DNA of 64,000 bases. Origin: Flavobacterium sp. Root935 (GTDB lineage: Bacteria > Bacteroidota > Bacteroidia > Flavobacteriales > Flavobacteriaceae). The DNA lies in the NCBI RefSeq assembly GCF_001429295.1, contig NZ_LMJL01000008.1, positions 760,017 through 824,016 on the forward strand, written 5' to 3'. Positions 1-10,329 of the stretch are shown piece by piece. The notes under the pieces are model-generated. The model saw only the letters and a program-made list of their open reading frames with translations. It made no database searches and had not been told where the DNA came from. Each line of letters begins with the position of its first letter. Position 1 is the first letter of the stretch. The translations under genes were made by a program, and so were the position numbers.

Positions 1-346
1 ATAATTGTGCCGTTGCTTCATTTGTTGCCAGCGGCACATTATGTACATCACAAACACGAATCAACATATTGATATCTGCTTCGTGTGGATGACTTGACAA
101 AGGATCTTTAAAAAAGAAAACCATCTGCGTTATTCCTTCCGCTACTCTTCCCGCAATCTGAGCATCTCCGCCCAGCGGACCAGAAAGCATTCTCTGAGTT
201 TTAAAACCAGCAGCTTCGGCTTTTCCTCCCGTAGTTCCTGTACCAATCAGCCTTATCTTTTCATTATGCAAAACAGCTTCATTTTTGATTAAAAAATCAA
301 TTAAATCAGCTTTTTTTCCATCATGAGCAATAATGGCAATTTCCAT
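1..346 (-). CDS. mgsA: Methylglyoxal synthase (3' end missing)
   Basis: Translates on the minus strand to about 115 residues starting MEIAIIAHDGKKADLIDFL; the C-terminus lies beyond base 1. Methylglyoxal synthase converts dihydroxyacetone phosphate to methylglyoxal and phosphate in the cytoplasm, a bypass that relieves sugar-phosphate build-up. Visible family motifs are the N-terminal AHDGKK strand, GTGTTG phosphate loop, SGPLGGDAQ (its Asp is the expected catalytic base) and FFFKDPLSSHPHEADI. It starts 10 bases after the stop of the hexosamine kinase gene upstream, so the two are probably cotranscribed. Only the 5' part is in the window, so completeness cannot be judged. Confidence 0.92.
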   Translation of the reverse strand, partial: MEIAIIAHDGKKADLIDFLIKNEAVLHNEKIRLIGTGTTGGKAEAAGFKTQRMLSGPLGGDAQIAGRVAEGITQMVFFFKDPLSSHPHEADINMLIRVCDVHNVPLATNEATAQL

Positions 347-356
347 AAAACCAGAA

Positions 357-1208
357 CTATTGATTAGCAACATGGTACGCAATTAATCCATCAATAGGTC
401 TTCTTAAAACATTCCCTAATTGTAGTTCATATTTATTGAATGTTTCTTGTAATTCATCTTTCAAATAAAATGCAATAGAACCTACAAAATGAACTGGAAC
501 TTCTTTACAGTTATCGAATTGTTTAATGTAATTCTTAACGAAAGATTTCATTCCTTTAAAGATAATTTTTCTGCAGAACTCAGTGTCTTTGTGCTTAATT
601 AAAAACTTCGCATAGGTTGCTAAGTAAGCATTTGGATTTGGTTCTTTATATAATTTATTTTTAATAAAATCTGGATCAACGTCGTACTCTTTTTCAAGTT
701 CAACAGCCAGTTCTTTAGGCATTTTATTAAAATAGTATTTTCTAATTAATTCTTTTCCGAAAACATTTCCGCTGCAATCATCCATAACAATGTATCCTAA
801 TGATTGTACTTTTTGATGCAATACTTTACCATCAAAATAGCTGCAGTTAGATCCTGTTCCTAAAATAGAAACGATTGCTTCTTGTCCTTTTGGAGTTGTT
901 GCATAAACGGCTGCGTAAGTATCTTCTTGAACATCAACAATAGCGTTAACAAAATACTCTTGGAAAATTTGTGATAGTGCTGTTTTCATTCTATCAGTAC
1001 CACATCCGGCACCGTAAAAGAATAAATGAGTAGCATTTTTTTTGTTTTGTAAAATATCAAAACGATCGTTTAATCTTTCAATAATTTCTGGACCGTCAAG
1101 AATTTCAGGATTTAATCCTAAGGTTTGTGTCGTGAATAATACTTTTCCATTATCATCAATTGCAATCCAATCGGCTTTAGTAGATCCACTATCAACTATT
1201 AATTTCAT
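357..1208 (-). CDS. BadF/BadG/BcrA/BcrD-type N-acetylglucosamine kinase family ATPase
   Basis: 283 residues. The N-terminus VDSGSTKADW is the phosphate-1 motif of the ASKHA (sugar kinase/Hsp70/actin) fold, and VSILGTGSNCSYFDG near residue 112 is the phosphate-2 motif, as in the BadF-family N-acetylglucosamine kinases. The likely reaction is ATP-dependent phosphorylation of N-acetylglucosamine or a related amino sugar in the cytoplasm, useful for recycling cell-wall or chitin sugars. Length fits the family. It is first in a unit with mgsA 10 bases downstream. Substrate is inferred from the family; the family also includes other acyl or sugar activating ATPases, so no symbol is given. Confidence 0.85.
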   Translation of the reverse strand: MKLIVDSGSTKADWIAIDDNGKVLFTTQTLGLNPEILDGPEIIERLNDRFDILQNKKNATHLFFYGAGCGTDRMKTALSQIFQEYFVNAIVDVQEDTYAAVYATTPKGQEAIVSILGTGSNCSYFDGKVLHQKVQSLGYIVMDDCSGNVFGKELIRKYYFNKMPKELAVELEKEYDVDPDFIKNKLYKEPNPNAYLATYAKFLIKHKDTEFCRKIIFKGMKSFVKNYIKQFDNCKEVPVHFVGSIAFYLKDELQETFNKYELQLGNVLRRPIDGLIAYHVANQ

Positions 1209-1292
1209 TTTTTTTTGTTTTTGGATTAGGTCTTCCCTATTCTCAACTTAAAAGTGTACTTTTTACATTAATTATAGAGGTAACAAAATAAG

Positions 1293-1322
1293 AAAATCCC
1301 GTTATTTGACTAACGGGATTTT
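1293..1322 (-). terminator. Stem-loop terminator after gap
   Basis: A perfect 12-bp inverted repeat (AAAATCCCGTTA / TAACGGGATTTT) with a 6-base loop lies 17 bases past the gap stop codon. Read on the minus strand it is followed by a moderately T-rich tail. It separates the pfkA-gap unit from the kinase-mgsA unit. Confidence 0.75.
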
Positions 1323-1338
1323 GCAAAAATATATATTA

Positions 1339-2367
<1,029 letters not shown>

Positions 2368-2436
2368 TTATTACACTATTTCAAAGTCTAATTTCCTCAC
2401 AATAAACTTCTCTTCTTTTTAAACTTTTATATTAGG

Positions 2437-3423
2437 TTATGTTGACATGATGTCAGACACTCTTAATAATTCTCTGTCGATTTCAGATTTTCCTTTAATT
2501 GCCTGCTCAAGCGGCGTTAAAATCACTTTATCTTCTTTAAGTCCAACCATATAATTTGATTTTCCTTCAATTAAAGACTCTACTGCTTTTACACCCAAAC
2601 GACTCGCCAATACACGGTCGAAACAAGATGGAGAACCACCACGCTGCATGTGTCCTAAAACAGAAACACGTACATCGTACTCAGGTAAATTAGCTTCAAC
2701 ATAATCTTTTAATTCGAATACATTTTTACCAATTTTATCTCCTTCGGCAATAACAACTATACTTGATGATTTCCCTGAAGCTTTACTTTTTTGAAGTGAA
2801 TCTAATAATCTATCAAGACCTAAATCTTCTTCAGGAATAAGAATTTCTTCTGCACCAGCTCCAATACCTGCATTAAGTGCAATGTGACCAGCATCTCTAC
2901 CCATAACCTCTACAAAGAATAAACGGTTATGTGAACTTGCTGTATCTCTAATTTTATCAATACAATCTACAACAGTATTTAAAGCAGTATCGTACCCTAG
3001 AGTAAAACTTGTACCATAAATATCATTATCAATTGTACCTGGAATTCCCATAACTGGGAAATTATATTCTGAATTAAAAATCAAACCTCCAGTAAAACTT
3101 CCATCTCCACCAATAACTACCAAAGCATCAATTCCTGCTTTTACAAGGTTTTCGTGTGCTTTTTTTCTACCTTCAGGGGTTCTAAACTCAACTGAACGAG
3201 CCGATTTTAAGATCGTTCCACCTTTGTTTACAATATTATTTACACTACGAGGTCCCATTTCTTTGAAGTCTCCTTCAATCATTCCTTGATACCCTCTATA
3301 AATTCCGATGCATTCTATATTATGATATGCGCAAGTTCGAACAACTGATCTAATTGCAGCATTCATTCCAGGTGAATCTCCTCCTGAGGTAAGAACACCT
3401 ACTTTTTTTATTGTTTTTGGCAT
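2437..3423 (-). CDS. pfkA: ATP-dependent 6-phosphofructokinase
   Basis: 328 residues, typical of bacterial PfkA. It phosphorylates fructose 6-phosphate to fructose 1,6-bisphosphate. Visible motifs are GVLTSGGDSPGMNAAIRS at the N-terminus, VIGGDGSFTGG near residue 105, the catalytic GIPGTIDND loop near residue 128, and GHMQRGGSPSCFDR near residue 255. Gly-Gly-Asp-Gly in the ATP site points to the ATP-dependent rather than PPi-dependent class. It heads the pfkA-gap unit; its promoter should lie in 3424-3676. Confidence 0.96.
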   Translation of the reverse strand: MPKTIKKVGVLTSGGDSPGMNAAIRSVVRTCAYHNIECIGIYRGYQGMIEGDFKEMGPRSVNNIVNKGGTILKSARSVEFRTPEGRKKAHENLVKAGIDALVVIGGDGSFTGGLIFNSEYNFPVMGIPGTIDNDIYGTSFTLGYDTALNTVVDCIDKIRDTASSHNRLFFVEVMGRDAGHIALNAGIGAGAEEILIPEEDLGLDRLLDSLQKSKASGKSSSIVVIAEGDKIGKNVFELKDYVEANLPEYDVRVSVLGHMQRGGSPSCFDRVLASRLGVKAVESLIEGKSNYMVGLKEDKVILTPLEQAIKGKSEIDRELLRVSDIMST

Positions 3424-3676
3424 TATTTAAGTATTAAAGTGTAAAATTAGCAAACATTCAGCACTTATTAGGTTATGATTATTATAAATTAATAAAATAT
3501 GTTAAATTCAAACGTTTTCGTTAATAAGTTTTTTATAGGTAAAAATTTCATTTAAAATAATAAATCGCTATTTTTTTAATTAAATCGTCAAAATTAACAA
3601 TACCTAAATGAAGTGTTATAAAAATCGGAATTTCTCTCTCACATGAAAAATTCGAATAGAGGCCCTAAATTTAGCA
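3424..3676. other. Intergenic region upstream of pfkA
   Basis: AT-rich sequence between the pfkA start and the tamB terminator. No ORF, RNA gene or convincing Flavobacterium-type promoter pair (TTTG plus TAnnTTTG) was found by eye. It must hold the pfkA promoter. Confidence 0.5.
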
Positions 3677-3706
3677 CAAAAAAAACCATTATAAGTATAA
3701 TGGTTT
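3677..3706 (-). terminator. Intrinsic terminator after tamB
   Basis: An inverted repeat AAACCATTATA / TATAATGGTTT with a 2-base loop. On the minus strand it is followed directly by a run of eight Ts. It lies 26 bases past the tamB stop. Confidence 0.85.
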
Positions 3707-3731
3707 ATAAATGTATATTTTTAACAAACTG

Positions 3732-6700
3732 TTAATAATCGTTATCTGGAATTAAACCTTGATTATTAACTGGTTCTTGTTTTTTCTTCTTTTCTTCCTC
3801 CTTTTTCTTTTTCTCTTCTTCTTTCTCCGCTTTCTTTTTATTTTTTTCCGCATCCTTTTTACTGGTGAAGTTCACGTAATCAGGATTTAAATAAGAATCT
3901 TGAAGATCGTCTGACGAACCTTTTACAGCTTTTTCAATTTTATGATTCTTAAACAGCTTATTGACTAATTCACTAAAAGTATCAAAATCGACTTCATAAG
4001 AAATACCTACTCCTTGTGTATAACCAATTCCCTGCCCGATATAATTAATATCATTTTCTTTATTGAATAAACGAAGATTCATTGTACCGTCTTCATTAAC
4101 ACGATAAAGAATTTCAATATCTCCTACGATGGCAGATTCATTTACACCTCCAACAGGAACTCCCAATTTACCATTGATTGTAATTCTTTCGTTAACCTGA
4201 GAAGATATATTCGCCACAAACTGGCCATCTACTTCCTGCCCCATTCTTCTATCGGCAGCAATATAGTTTAAGTCTATGTTGACTTTATCATTATCTGATT
4301 TTATAATTCCGCCTAATAAACTAGATGCAGTTTCTGTTAAAGTACCCGAGAAATCTCCTTGGCTAAAACCGTCTGTACTCATAAACGAACCTGTAGATAA
4401 TAAATATAACGCCTGTGTCTGACGAATATCTTTATCGTCTAACTTATATTGTATCTCCGATTTCAACACATTACTTACAGATGGAAACTGAATATCAAAA
4501 TTGGGTTCTGGACTTGCCAAATCTCCTCTCAATCCAATTACAACTTCTACAGGAACTTTTTTGTTGAACGAAGAAGTATTATCTAAAAGTACAGCAGGAT
4601 TGGCCTGAGTTTTATAAACTGCTTCTAAATTCAGCTGAGCACGCATCGGGTTTCCTTCCCAAATAATAGAACCTCCCTTTTTAACAGCAAATTTTTTATC
4701 GATAAGTCCGCCGTATTTAAAATTATAAGTTCCTTCGTATGCCTGGAAATCTCCCCACATATTAAATTTACCCAGCGTATTAATTTTAAATAAAAGCGAC
4801 CCATATCCTTTTCCTTTCATACCATGTCCAGAATTTCGGTCGAGTATAACTTCTACTTCGGCATCTGGCGTAATATCAAAATCAAACTCTAGTTCAAGTC
4901 CGTTGTAATTTCTGGTTTTCTCAACAATTCCGTTTGCCAGGTTAAATTTTTCTTTTGGCGTCACAAAATGAATCCAGCTGCTCTCTCCAACACTTTGTAC
5001 ATTATTAATAGGTATCTTAACTTCAGTTCCTTTCTCAGACTTGGCATCAACCTTAATAAATAAACTTTCTACCGGACCTCTTATACTAGCCGATCCGTTT
5101 ATGAAAGCCGTGCCAAAATACGCAGCATCGTCACTATCTTTTGTATCGAGCGCTAATAATCGTTTGGAAGTTATGTTTAGATCTAATTTCCAATCTCCAA
5201 AATTATGATGCTCAATACTTCCATTCAACAAACCTTTTGTTCCATATTTAGTATCCGTCAGCTGATTATTTCTAAATAAAAATTTCTCATTTGTCAAATC
5301 AATTACTGTTCGATCGCTTAATTCGTAATCGACATTTAGATAGGGCACAGTCATTCCTGCCTTTTCAACATACAATCGTCCGTTTATTTCTGGTTTTTTC
5401 AAATTCCCTACAACAGCTGCATTTCCAGAAACAGAACCTCTCACATTCGACAGGACATCCCCTCCAACCGTTCCTAAAGTTGCAAGATTAAAACCTTCCA
5501 GTTTTAAGTTCATGTCCAATATCGTTTCTTTGTTCTCAACTGCAAAAGTTCCTCCGGCTCTAAATGATTCTGTAAAACCATTTTGTATAGACGAATTGAC
5601 CGTAAACTTCCTAAAAGTTTCGTCTCCAGAAATATCAAAATTAAGTGTTCCCAGCTCTGTATTATTTAAAACAAGATGATCTATTTTTATAGACGCGGTA
5701 GGCTGATAAACATTCTTATTCTGTTTATAATTTATGTTTCCATTTAAATTTCCATTAAATACAAACTTGGAATTTAGAGGCGTAATTTTATTAATGTCAA
5801 CATCTTCAAAATTCAGGACGAGATCTTTATAATCACTTCCTTTAATGACACCATTTAAATCAATTTTCTGATTTTCATGCGATAAAATAATATTATCGAT
5901 CGTAAAGTTTTTAAAATACTGATCAAAAACAATTTGATTATCTTTCTCAGAATCTTCGTTTAAATACCATATATAGTCTTTAAACTTCATCTCTGATTTC
6001 TTGATTCCGACAATATTGTTTTTATTCTTGTCAATAGTATGATACAAATCGAGATTGAAGTAATCTTCACCTGCATTACCGCCTTTAAATTCAGAACGTA
6101 CAAAGAGCGTATCTTTTGATGTAACATTAATCAAATTAAAATCACGAATCTTATAATAAGGCGTTTTGATACTATCTAACTCGATGTATGCATTGTAAAG
6201 CGTATTTTTATTATCGATATTAATTCGAATGTTATCAAATGTATTTTTAGCGGCCGTAATTTTTTGTGATCTAAAACGGAATTTAAATTCCTGTAAATCT
6301 GAATCGATTTTTCCTCGAACAACTGTAGACGAATCGATATTAATGTCTGGATAAAGCATTTCTACCACTTTATCGTATACACGGAAATTAAAGCGCAAAA
6401 ACTGGCCTTTTCTAACTTTATAAGGTTTATAGTTGGTATATAAACTTCCAACGGAATTCATTACCAATTTATCCAATTGGTCAAATCTAAATTTTCCAAC
6501 AATTTTTCCGTCTACAACATCATTTGAACTAATTGTAATAGTTCTTAGTCTGTCTGCGTCAAAATTGGAATTGATCGTTAAATCTTCAAAAACATAATTG
6601 GATTTTGGATTTTGATATTCAGCATCTTTTATAAAAATGTTCCCTTGAAGGTTTTCTATCGAATTTCCCGTTACCTGAACCACAACATCTCCCTTGAAAC

Positions 6701-8258
6701 GAGAAATTGAGTCGTTGATAAATCTCAGTTTTCTTAAATCTGAATTCTCAACATTAATATGAAAATCATAACGATTTTCTTTTTTACTTAAGTCTAATAA
6801 ACCATCAAAATTTAAATTCAGATTCGGATCATTTATCGCAATTTGACCTTTATAATACGGCAGTTTAAAATTTCCATTTACTACTATATTATTATACGTG
6901 TATTTGTTATAATCTAATTTCGAAATATCTCCTTTTATAATAGTATTTAAATACTTTTCTGTAAAACCAACTCCATCCACATCCAGATTCAGCGTTGTTC
7001 TTCCGATATCTTTTCGGGCTAGAACCGCACCAACATCAAAATTAGTCAGGATAATATTTCCAGAATATGAAGCTTTATCAATAAAATCCATATTATTCAT
7101 ATGAAGATCGACTTGACCGTTTCCGAGATCGGTTGCCATTTTAAAATCTGTTTCTAATGCTGTTGTAGAAACTTTTGCTTTTCCGACAATATTAAATTTT
7201 CCTATTCTTTTAAGTTCTTTCGGAAGTTTTTTACCTAAAACCTCTGGAAGCAAAACCACTAAATTATCATAACTTGAAAGCAGTTTATCAAATTTACCGT
7301 CCATAAAAAACTTCTGAGTTTTACTGCCCAAAAGATTTTTGAAATTTATAGTTCCGTTAATTTTTGATCCGTTTGTATCGCTTAATTTTAATTTAGAAAG
7401 TGTTAAATTATTTAGCGGACCATCTAATTTTGTTTTTAGTTTAAAATGCTGATTTTTACCTAAGCCATCATAAAAATTACGAATATCATTTGTTGCAATC
7501 GATGCTGAATCTATTACAACATTAAACTTGACCTTGTCTGTAAAATCAATGAAATCTTCTGGTTTATAATTTAAAATGGCTAAACCGTAAATTGAAGATC
7601 GTTTGGTTGTAATTGCTAAATTTTCAACCTTAATCTGTTTTTTGCTATACGCAAATTTCCCTGCAAAATTAGAAACATACAAACCGCGGTGATCCATAAA
7701 TGAAAATCGATGAATCCTAGTAGTTACATCTGGTCCATACAATTTAAAATCACTTATATAAGCATTTAGTTTGGTAAAATCTAAAAATAAAGGCGTTGTT
7801 TTATTTTCATCTACAACAGAAAATCTTCCCTTTTCGATGTAAGCATTTTTTGCAGTTAAAAGGAAATGTTTTGTTGATTTTTTCTTCGGAGTATTTTTAA
7901 CCTCAAAGGCTTTTATAAACTTATTGATATTATTTTCGTCTTCGCCTTTATACGTTTTCAGATTAAAAATTAAACCTGTCAAACGTAAATCGCCAAAAAT
8001 CAAATCGCCGTCCAGCAGTCTGGTGAAGCTGGCAATATCTGTAGTAATGATATCCGAATAAATTAAAGTTTTTTTATGATGATCTAAAATCATCACATTT
8101 TTCAATTTAACACCACCAAAAATGTTGATCGCCGTTTTTTCTACACTAATATTTACTTTAAAATCTTCGTTTAAAGAATTGGTCAGATAGTTGGCAATCT
8201 GAGTTTGAACTACAGGAAGTGATAATGTAATAGCTAATGCTAACAAAAGTAAAATCAA
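3732..8258 (-). CDS. tamB: TamB-like translocation/assembly module protein
   Basis: About 1,508 residues. TamB (AsmA-like, DUF490) is an inner-membrane-anchored, periplasm-spanning beta-groove protein implicated in outer-membrane protein insertion and phospholipid transport. The N-terminus is one hydrophobic helix (ILLLLALAITLSLPVVQ), followed by long beta-rich repeats. The conserved C-terminal DUF490 region includes YNFKYGGLIDKKFAVKKGG and QALYLLSTGSF. The extreme C-terminus is a Lys/Glu-rich tail (about residues 1460-1495), probably helical. No ATG or GTG exists at the 5' end: TTG at 8258 is the only conventional start, yet the frame stays open upstream for about 22 codons encoding a basic stretch (KKVKKIISRTLIG) that would suit a membrane anchor. 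The true start is therefore uncertain. Divergent from tsaD. Confidence 0.9.
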   Translation of the reverse strand: MILLLLALAITLSLPVVQTQIANYLTNSLNEDFKVNISVEKTAINIFGGVKLKNVMILDHHKKTLIYSDIITTDIASFTRLLDGDLIFGDLRLTGLIFNLKTYKGEDENNINKFIKAFEVKNTPKKKSTKHFLLTAKNAYIEKGRFSVVDENKTTPLFLDFTKLNAYISDFKLYGPDVTTRIHRFSFMDHRGLYVSNFAGKFAYSKKQIKVENLAITTKRSSIYGLAILNYKPEDFIDFTDKVKFNVVIDSASIATNDIRNFYDGLGKNQHFKLKTKLDGPLNNLTLSKLKLSDTNGSKINGTINFKNLLGSKTQKFFMDGKFDKLLSSYDNLVVLLPEVLGKKLPKELKRIGKFNIVGKAKVSTTALETDFKMATDLGNGQVDLHMNNMDFIDKASYSGNIILTNFDVGAVLARKDIGRTTLNLDVDGVGFTEKYLNTIIKGDISKLDYNKYTYNNIVVNGNFKLPYYKGQIAINDPNLNLNFDGLLDLSKKENRYDFHINVENSDLRKLRFINDSISRFKGDVVVQVTGNSIENLQGNIFIKDAEYQNPKSNYVFEDLTINSNFDADRLRTITISSNDVVDGKIVGKFRFDQLDKLVMNSVGSLYTNYKPYKVRKGQFLRFNFRVYDKVVEMLYPDINIDSSTVVRGKIDSDLQEFKFRFRSQKITAAKNTFDNIRINIDNKNTLYNAYIELDSIKTPYYKIRDFNLINVTSKDTLFVRSEFKGGNAGEDYFNLDLYHTIDKNKNNIVGIKKSEMKFKDYIWYLNEDSEKDNQIVFDQYFKNFTIDNIILSHENQKIDLNGVIKGSDYKDLVLNFEDVDINKITPLNSKFVFNGNLNGNINYKQNKNVYQPTASIKIDHLVLNNTELGTLNFDISGDETFRKFTVNSSIQNGFTESFRAGGTFAVENKETILDMNLKLEGFNLATLGTVGGDVLSNVRGSVSGNAAVVGNLKKPEINGRLYVEKAGMTVPYLNVDYELSDRTVIDLTNEKFLFRNNQLTDTKYGTKGLLNGSIEHHNFGDWKLDLNITSKRLLALDTKDSDDAAYFGTAFINGSASIRGPVESLFIKVDAKSEKGTEVKIPINNVQSVGESSWIHFVTPKEKFNLANGIVEKTRNYNGLELEFDFDITPDAEVEVILDRNSGHGMKGKGYGSLLFKINTLGKFNMWGDFQAYEGTYNFKYGGLIDKKFAVKKGGSIIWEGNPMRAQLNLEAVYKTQANPAVLLDNTSSFNKKVPVEVVIGLRGDLASPEPNFDIQFPSVSNVLKSEIQYKLDDKDIRQTQALYLLSTGSFMSTDGFSQGDFSGTLTETASSLLGGIIKSDNDKVNIDLNYIAADRRMGQEVDGQFVANISSQVNERITINGKLGVPVGGVNESAIVGDIEILYRVNEDGTMNLRLFNKENDINYIGQGIGYTQGVGISYEVDFDTFSELVNKLFKNHKIEKAVKGSSDDLQDSYLNPDYVNFTSKKDAEKNKKKAEKEEEKKKKEEEKKKKQEPVNNQGLIPDNDY

Positions 8259-8452
8259 CCCAATTAGGGTTCTAGATATTATTTTCTTTACTTTTTTGAT
8301 AGCTTCTTTAATTTTAGTTTTCTTTTAAATTTATTTTGAACAGACAAAGAACCGCTGTTTTTGATAAAAATTCTTTAATTTTGGTCACTTCTTAAATCAA
8401 AGAAATATAATAATTTGATTTGTCAAATATAATTCAAAATTTGTGCCTTTAT
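8259..8452. promoter_or_regulatory. Divergent tamB / tsaD promoter region
   Basis: A 194-base region between the divergent tamB and tsaD genes. A TAATTTTG at 8376-8383 fits the -7 TAnnTTTG box of Bacteroidota sigma-A promoters reading toward tsaD. A TTTG at 8360-8363 is only 12 bases upstream, shorter than the usual spacing, so this is a weak candidate. Confidence 0.3.
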
Positions 8453-9475
8453 ATGCAAAATCCAGAGGTTTTTATTCTTGCCATCGAAAGTTCATGCGAT
8501 GATACTGCTGCCGCGGTTTTACATAACGACAAAGTATTGTCAAATGTTGTTGCCAATCAATTAATTCACAATCAATACGGCGGTGTCGTTCCTGAATTGG
8601 CTTCGCGAGCACATCAGCAGAATATTGTTCCAGTTATAGATGCTGCACTTCGTAAAGCAAATGTACAAAAAGAACAGTTAAGCGCAATCGCATTTACACA
8701 AGGACCAGGCTTAATGGGATCTTTATTAGTTGGAACTTCTTTTAGTAAATCCTTATCATTGGCGTTAGATATTCCGTTAATTGCTGTAAATCACATGCAT
8801 GCACATATTTTAGCGCATTTTATTGATGAAGAAGGTTATGATAAACCAGAATTTCCTTTTTTAGCTTTAACGATTAGCGGCGGACATACACAGATTGTAA
8901 AAGTGAACAGCTTTTTTGACATGGAAATCATCGGAGAAACAACAGATGATGCTGTAGGTGAAGCATTTGACAAGAGCGCAAAAATCTTAGGACTTCCTTA
9001 TCCCGGCGGACCATTGATTGATAAATATGCCAAAGAAGGAAATCCGAAAGCGTTTACTTTTACAAAACCGAAAGTTCCTGGTTTAGATTTTAGTTTCTCT
9101 GGACTAAAAACAGCTATTTTATATTTCATTCAAAAAAATAAACAAGCCAACCCTAATTTTATTGAAGAAAATCTAAATGATATTTGTGCTTCGATTCAGC
9201 ATACAATTATCGAAATTTTGATGGATAAAATAAAAATGGCGGTAAAAGAAACCGGAATTACGCAAATTGCCATTGGTGGCGGTGTTTCTGCCAATTCAGG
9301 CATTAGAACCACATTGAAGGAAACAGAAAGCAAATACGGCTGGAAAACTTTTATTCCGAAATTCGAATACACAACAGATAATGCTGCAATGATTGGAATT
9401 GTAGGTTATCAAAAATATTTATCAAATCGTTTTGAAACTTCTTCTGTAGTTTCAAAAGCACGAATTCAATTTTAA
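8453..9475 (+). CDS. tsaD: tRNA N6-threonylcarbamoyladenosine transferase subunit TsaD
   Basis: 340 residues from the ATG at 8453 (MQNPEVFILAIESSCDDT). An 11-codon in-frame extension begins only with TTG and adds nothing family-like. TsaD transfers the threonylcarbamoyl group to A37 of ANN-decoding tRNAs, with TsaB and TsaE. Visible are ESSCDDTAAAV at the N-terminus, the metal-binding NHMHAHI near residue 113, SGGHTQIV near residue 140, and the C-terminal GGGVSANSGIR and TTDNAAMIG. rsmE starts 3 bases after its stop, so the two form an operon of RNA-modification genes. Confidence 0.97.
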   Translation: MQNPEVFILAIESSCDDTAAAVLHNDKVLSNVVANQLIHNQYGGVVPELASRAHQQNIVPVIDAALRKANVQKEQLSAIAFTQGPGLMGSLLVGTSFSKSLSLALDIPLIAVNHMHAHILAHFIDEEGYDKPEFPFLALTISGGHTQIVKVNSFFDMEIIGETTDDAVGEAFDKSAKILGLPYPGGPLIDKYAKEGNPKAFTFTKPKVPGLDFSFSGLKTAILYFIQKNKQANPNFIEENLNDICASIQHTIIEILMDKIKMAVKETGITQIAIGGGVSANSGIRTTLKETESKYGWKTFIPKFEYTTDNAAMIGIVGYQKYLSNRFETSSVVSKARIQF

Positions 9476-9478
9476 ATC

Positions 9479-10195
9479 ATGCAGTTATTTTTTAATCCGA
9501 ATATAGACGAAAGCACTCAAAGTTTTTCTTTTGATAAAGAAGAGAGCCGTCATATTATAAAAGTTCTTAGAAAAAAAGATTCAGATATTCTGCATGTTAC
9601 AAATGGTTCAGGATTATTGTTTGAAACCCAGATTACATTGGCTTCAGACAGTAAATGCATCGTTGAAGTACTTTCTATAACGAATGCCGAAAAACCTAAA
9701 TTTCATTTACACTTAGCCGTTGCGCCAACTAAAATGAATGATCGTTTTGAGTGGTTTCTTGAAAAAGCAACTGAAATTGGAATTCAGGAAATTACCCCAA
9801 TTTTTTGCGACCGTTCTGAACGAAAAGTGATTAACAAAGACCGTTTCGAGAAAATTATTCTTTCGGCAATGAAACAATGCAACGAAACTTTTCTGCCCAA
9901 ATTAAATGAAGCGATTTCGTTTAAGGAATTTATCAAAAAACAGCAAAAAGGCCTTCAACTGATTGCGCATTGTGAAGAAACCGATAAAAAATCACTAAAA
10001 GAAGTCTTAAAACCAAGCGAAGATGTAACCATTTTAATTGGACCAGAAGGTGACTTTTCTGAGAAAGAAATTGCATTGGCATTAGAAAATAATTACAAGC
10101 CTGTAACGTTAGGAAACACGCGTTTAAGAACAGAAACAGCAGCAGTTGTCGCTTGTCATAGTGTTGTTTTTTTTAATGAAGTTCCTAATAATTAA
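9479..10195 (+). CDS. rsmE: 16S rRNA (uracil(1498)-N(3))-methyltransferase
   Basis: 238 residues, the family length. RsmE is a SPOUT-class, SAM-dependent enzyme that methylates N3 of U1498 in 16S rRNA. The N-terminal PUA-like part contains SRHIIKVLRKKDSD. The C-terminal SPOUT knot contains ILIGPEGDFSEKEI near residue 182 and LGNTRLRTETAAV near residue 211, both hallmarks of the family. It starts 3 bases after tsaD and is likely translationally coupled to it. Confidence 0.96.
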   Translation: MQLFFNPNIDESTQSFSFDKEESRHIIKVLRKKDSDILHVTNGSGLLFETQITLASDSKCIVEVLSITNAEKPKFHLHLAVAPTKMNDRFEWFLEKATEIGIQEITPIFCDRSERKVINKDRFEKIILSAMKQCNETFLPKLNEAISFKEFIKKQQKGLQLIAHCEETDKKSLKEVLKPSEDVTILIGPEGDFSEKEIALALENNYKPVTLGNTRLRTETAAVVACHSVVFFNEVPNN

Positions 10196-10204
10196 GTTTA
10201 ATTA

Positions 10205-10309
10205 GTCATTGCGAGGAACGAAGCAATCGCATTTGCAAATTAAATTTACAAAGCTTTGTCAATAAAAGGTCGTATTACTTAGTGAGGCTGCTTCGTTCCT
10301 CGCAATGAC
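10205..10309. repeat. REP-like inverted repeat element
   Basis: Two 24-base arms at 10205-10228 and 10286-10309 are inverted copies with only two mismatches (core CATTGCGAGGAACGAAGCA). They enclose about 57 AT-rich bases. The GC-rich arms stand out sharply from the surroundings. This resembles dispersed REP/MITE-like palindromes found between genes in many bacteria. It follows rsmE and precedes an independently placed gene, so it could fold as a hairpin in the rsmE transcript. Only one copy is in this window. Confidence 0.85.
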
Positions 10310-10329
10310 AGACCGATAATATAAATTAC

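Noticed and set aside
8376..8383. Strong tsaD promoter
   Set aside because: The -7-like box is present, but the nearest TTTG is only 12 bases away rather than the usual 17-23.
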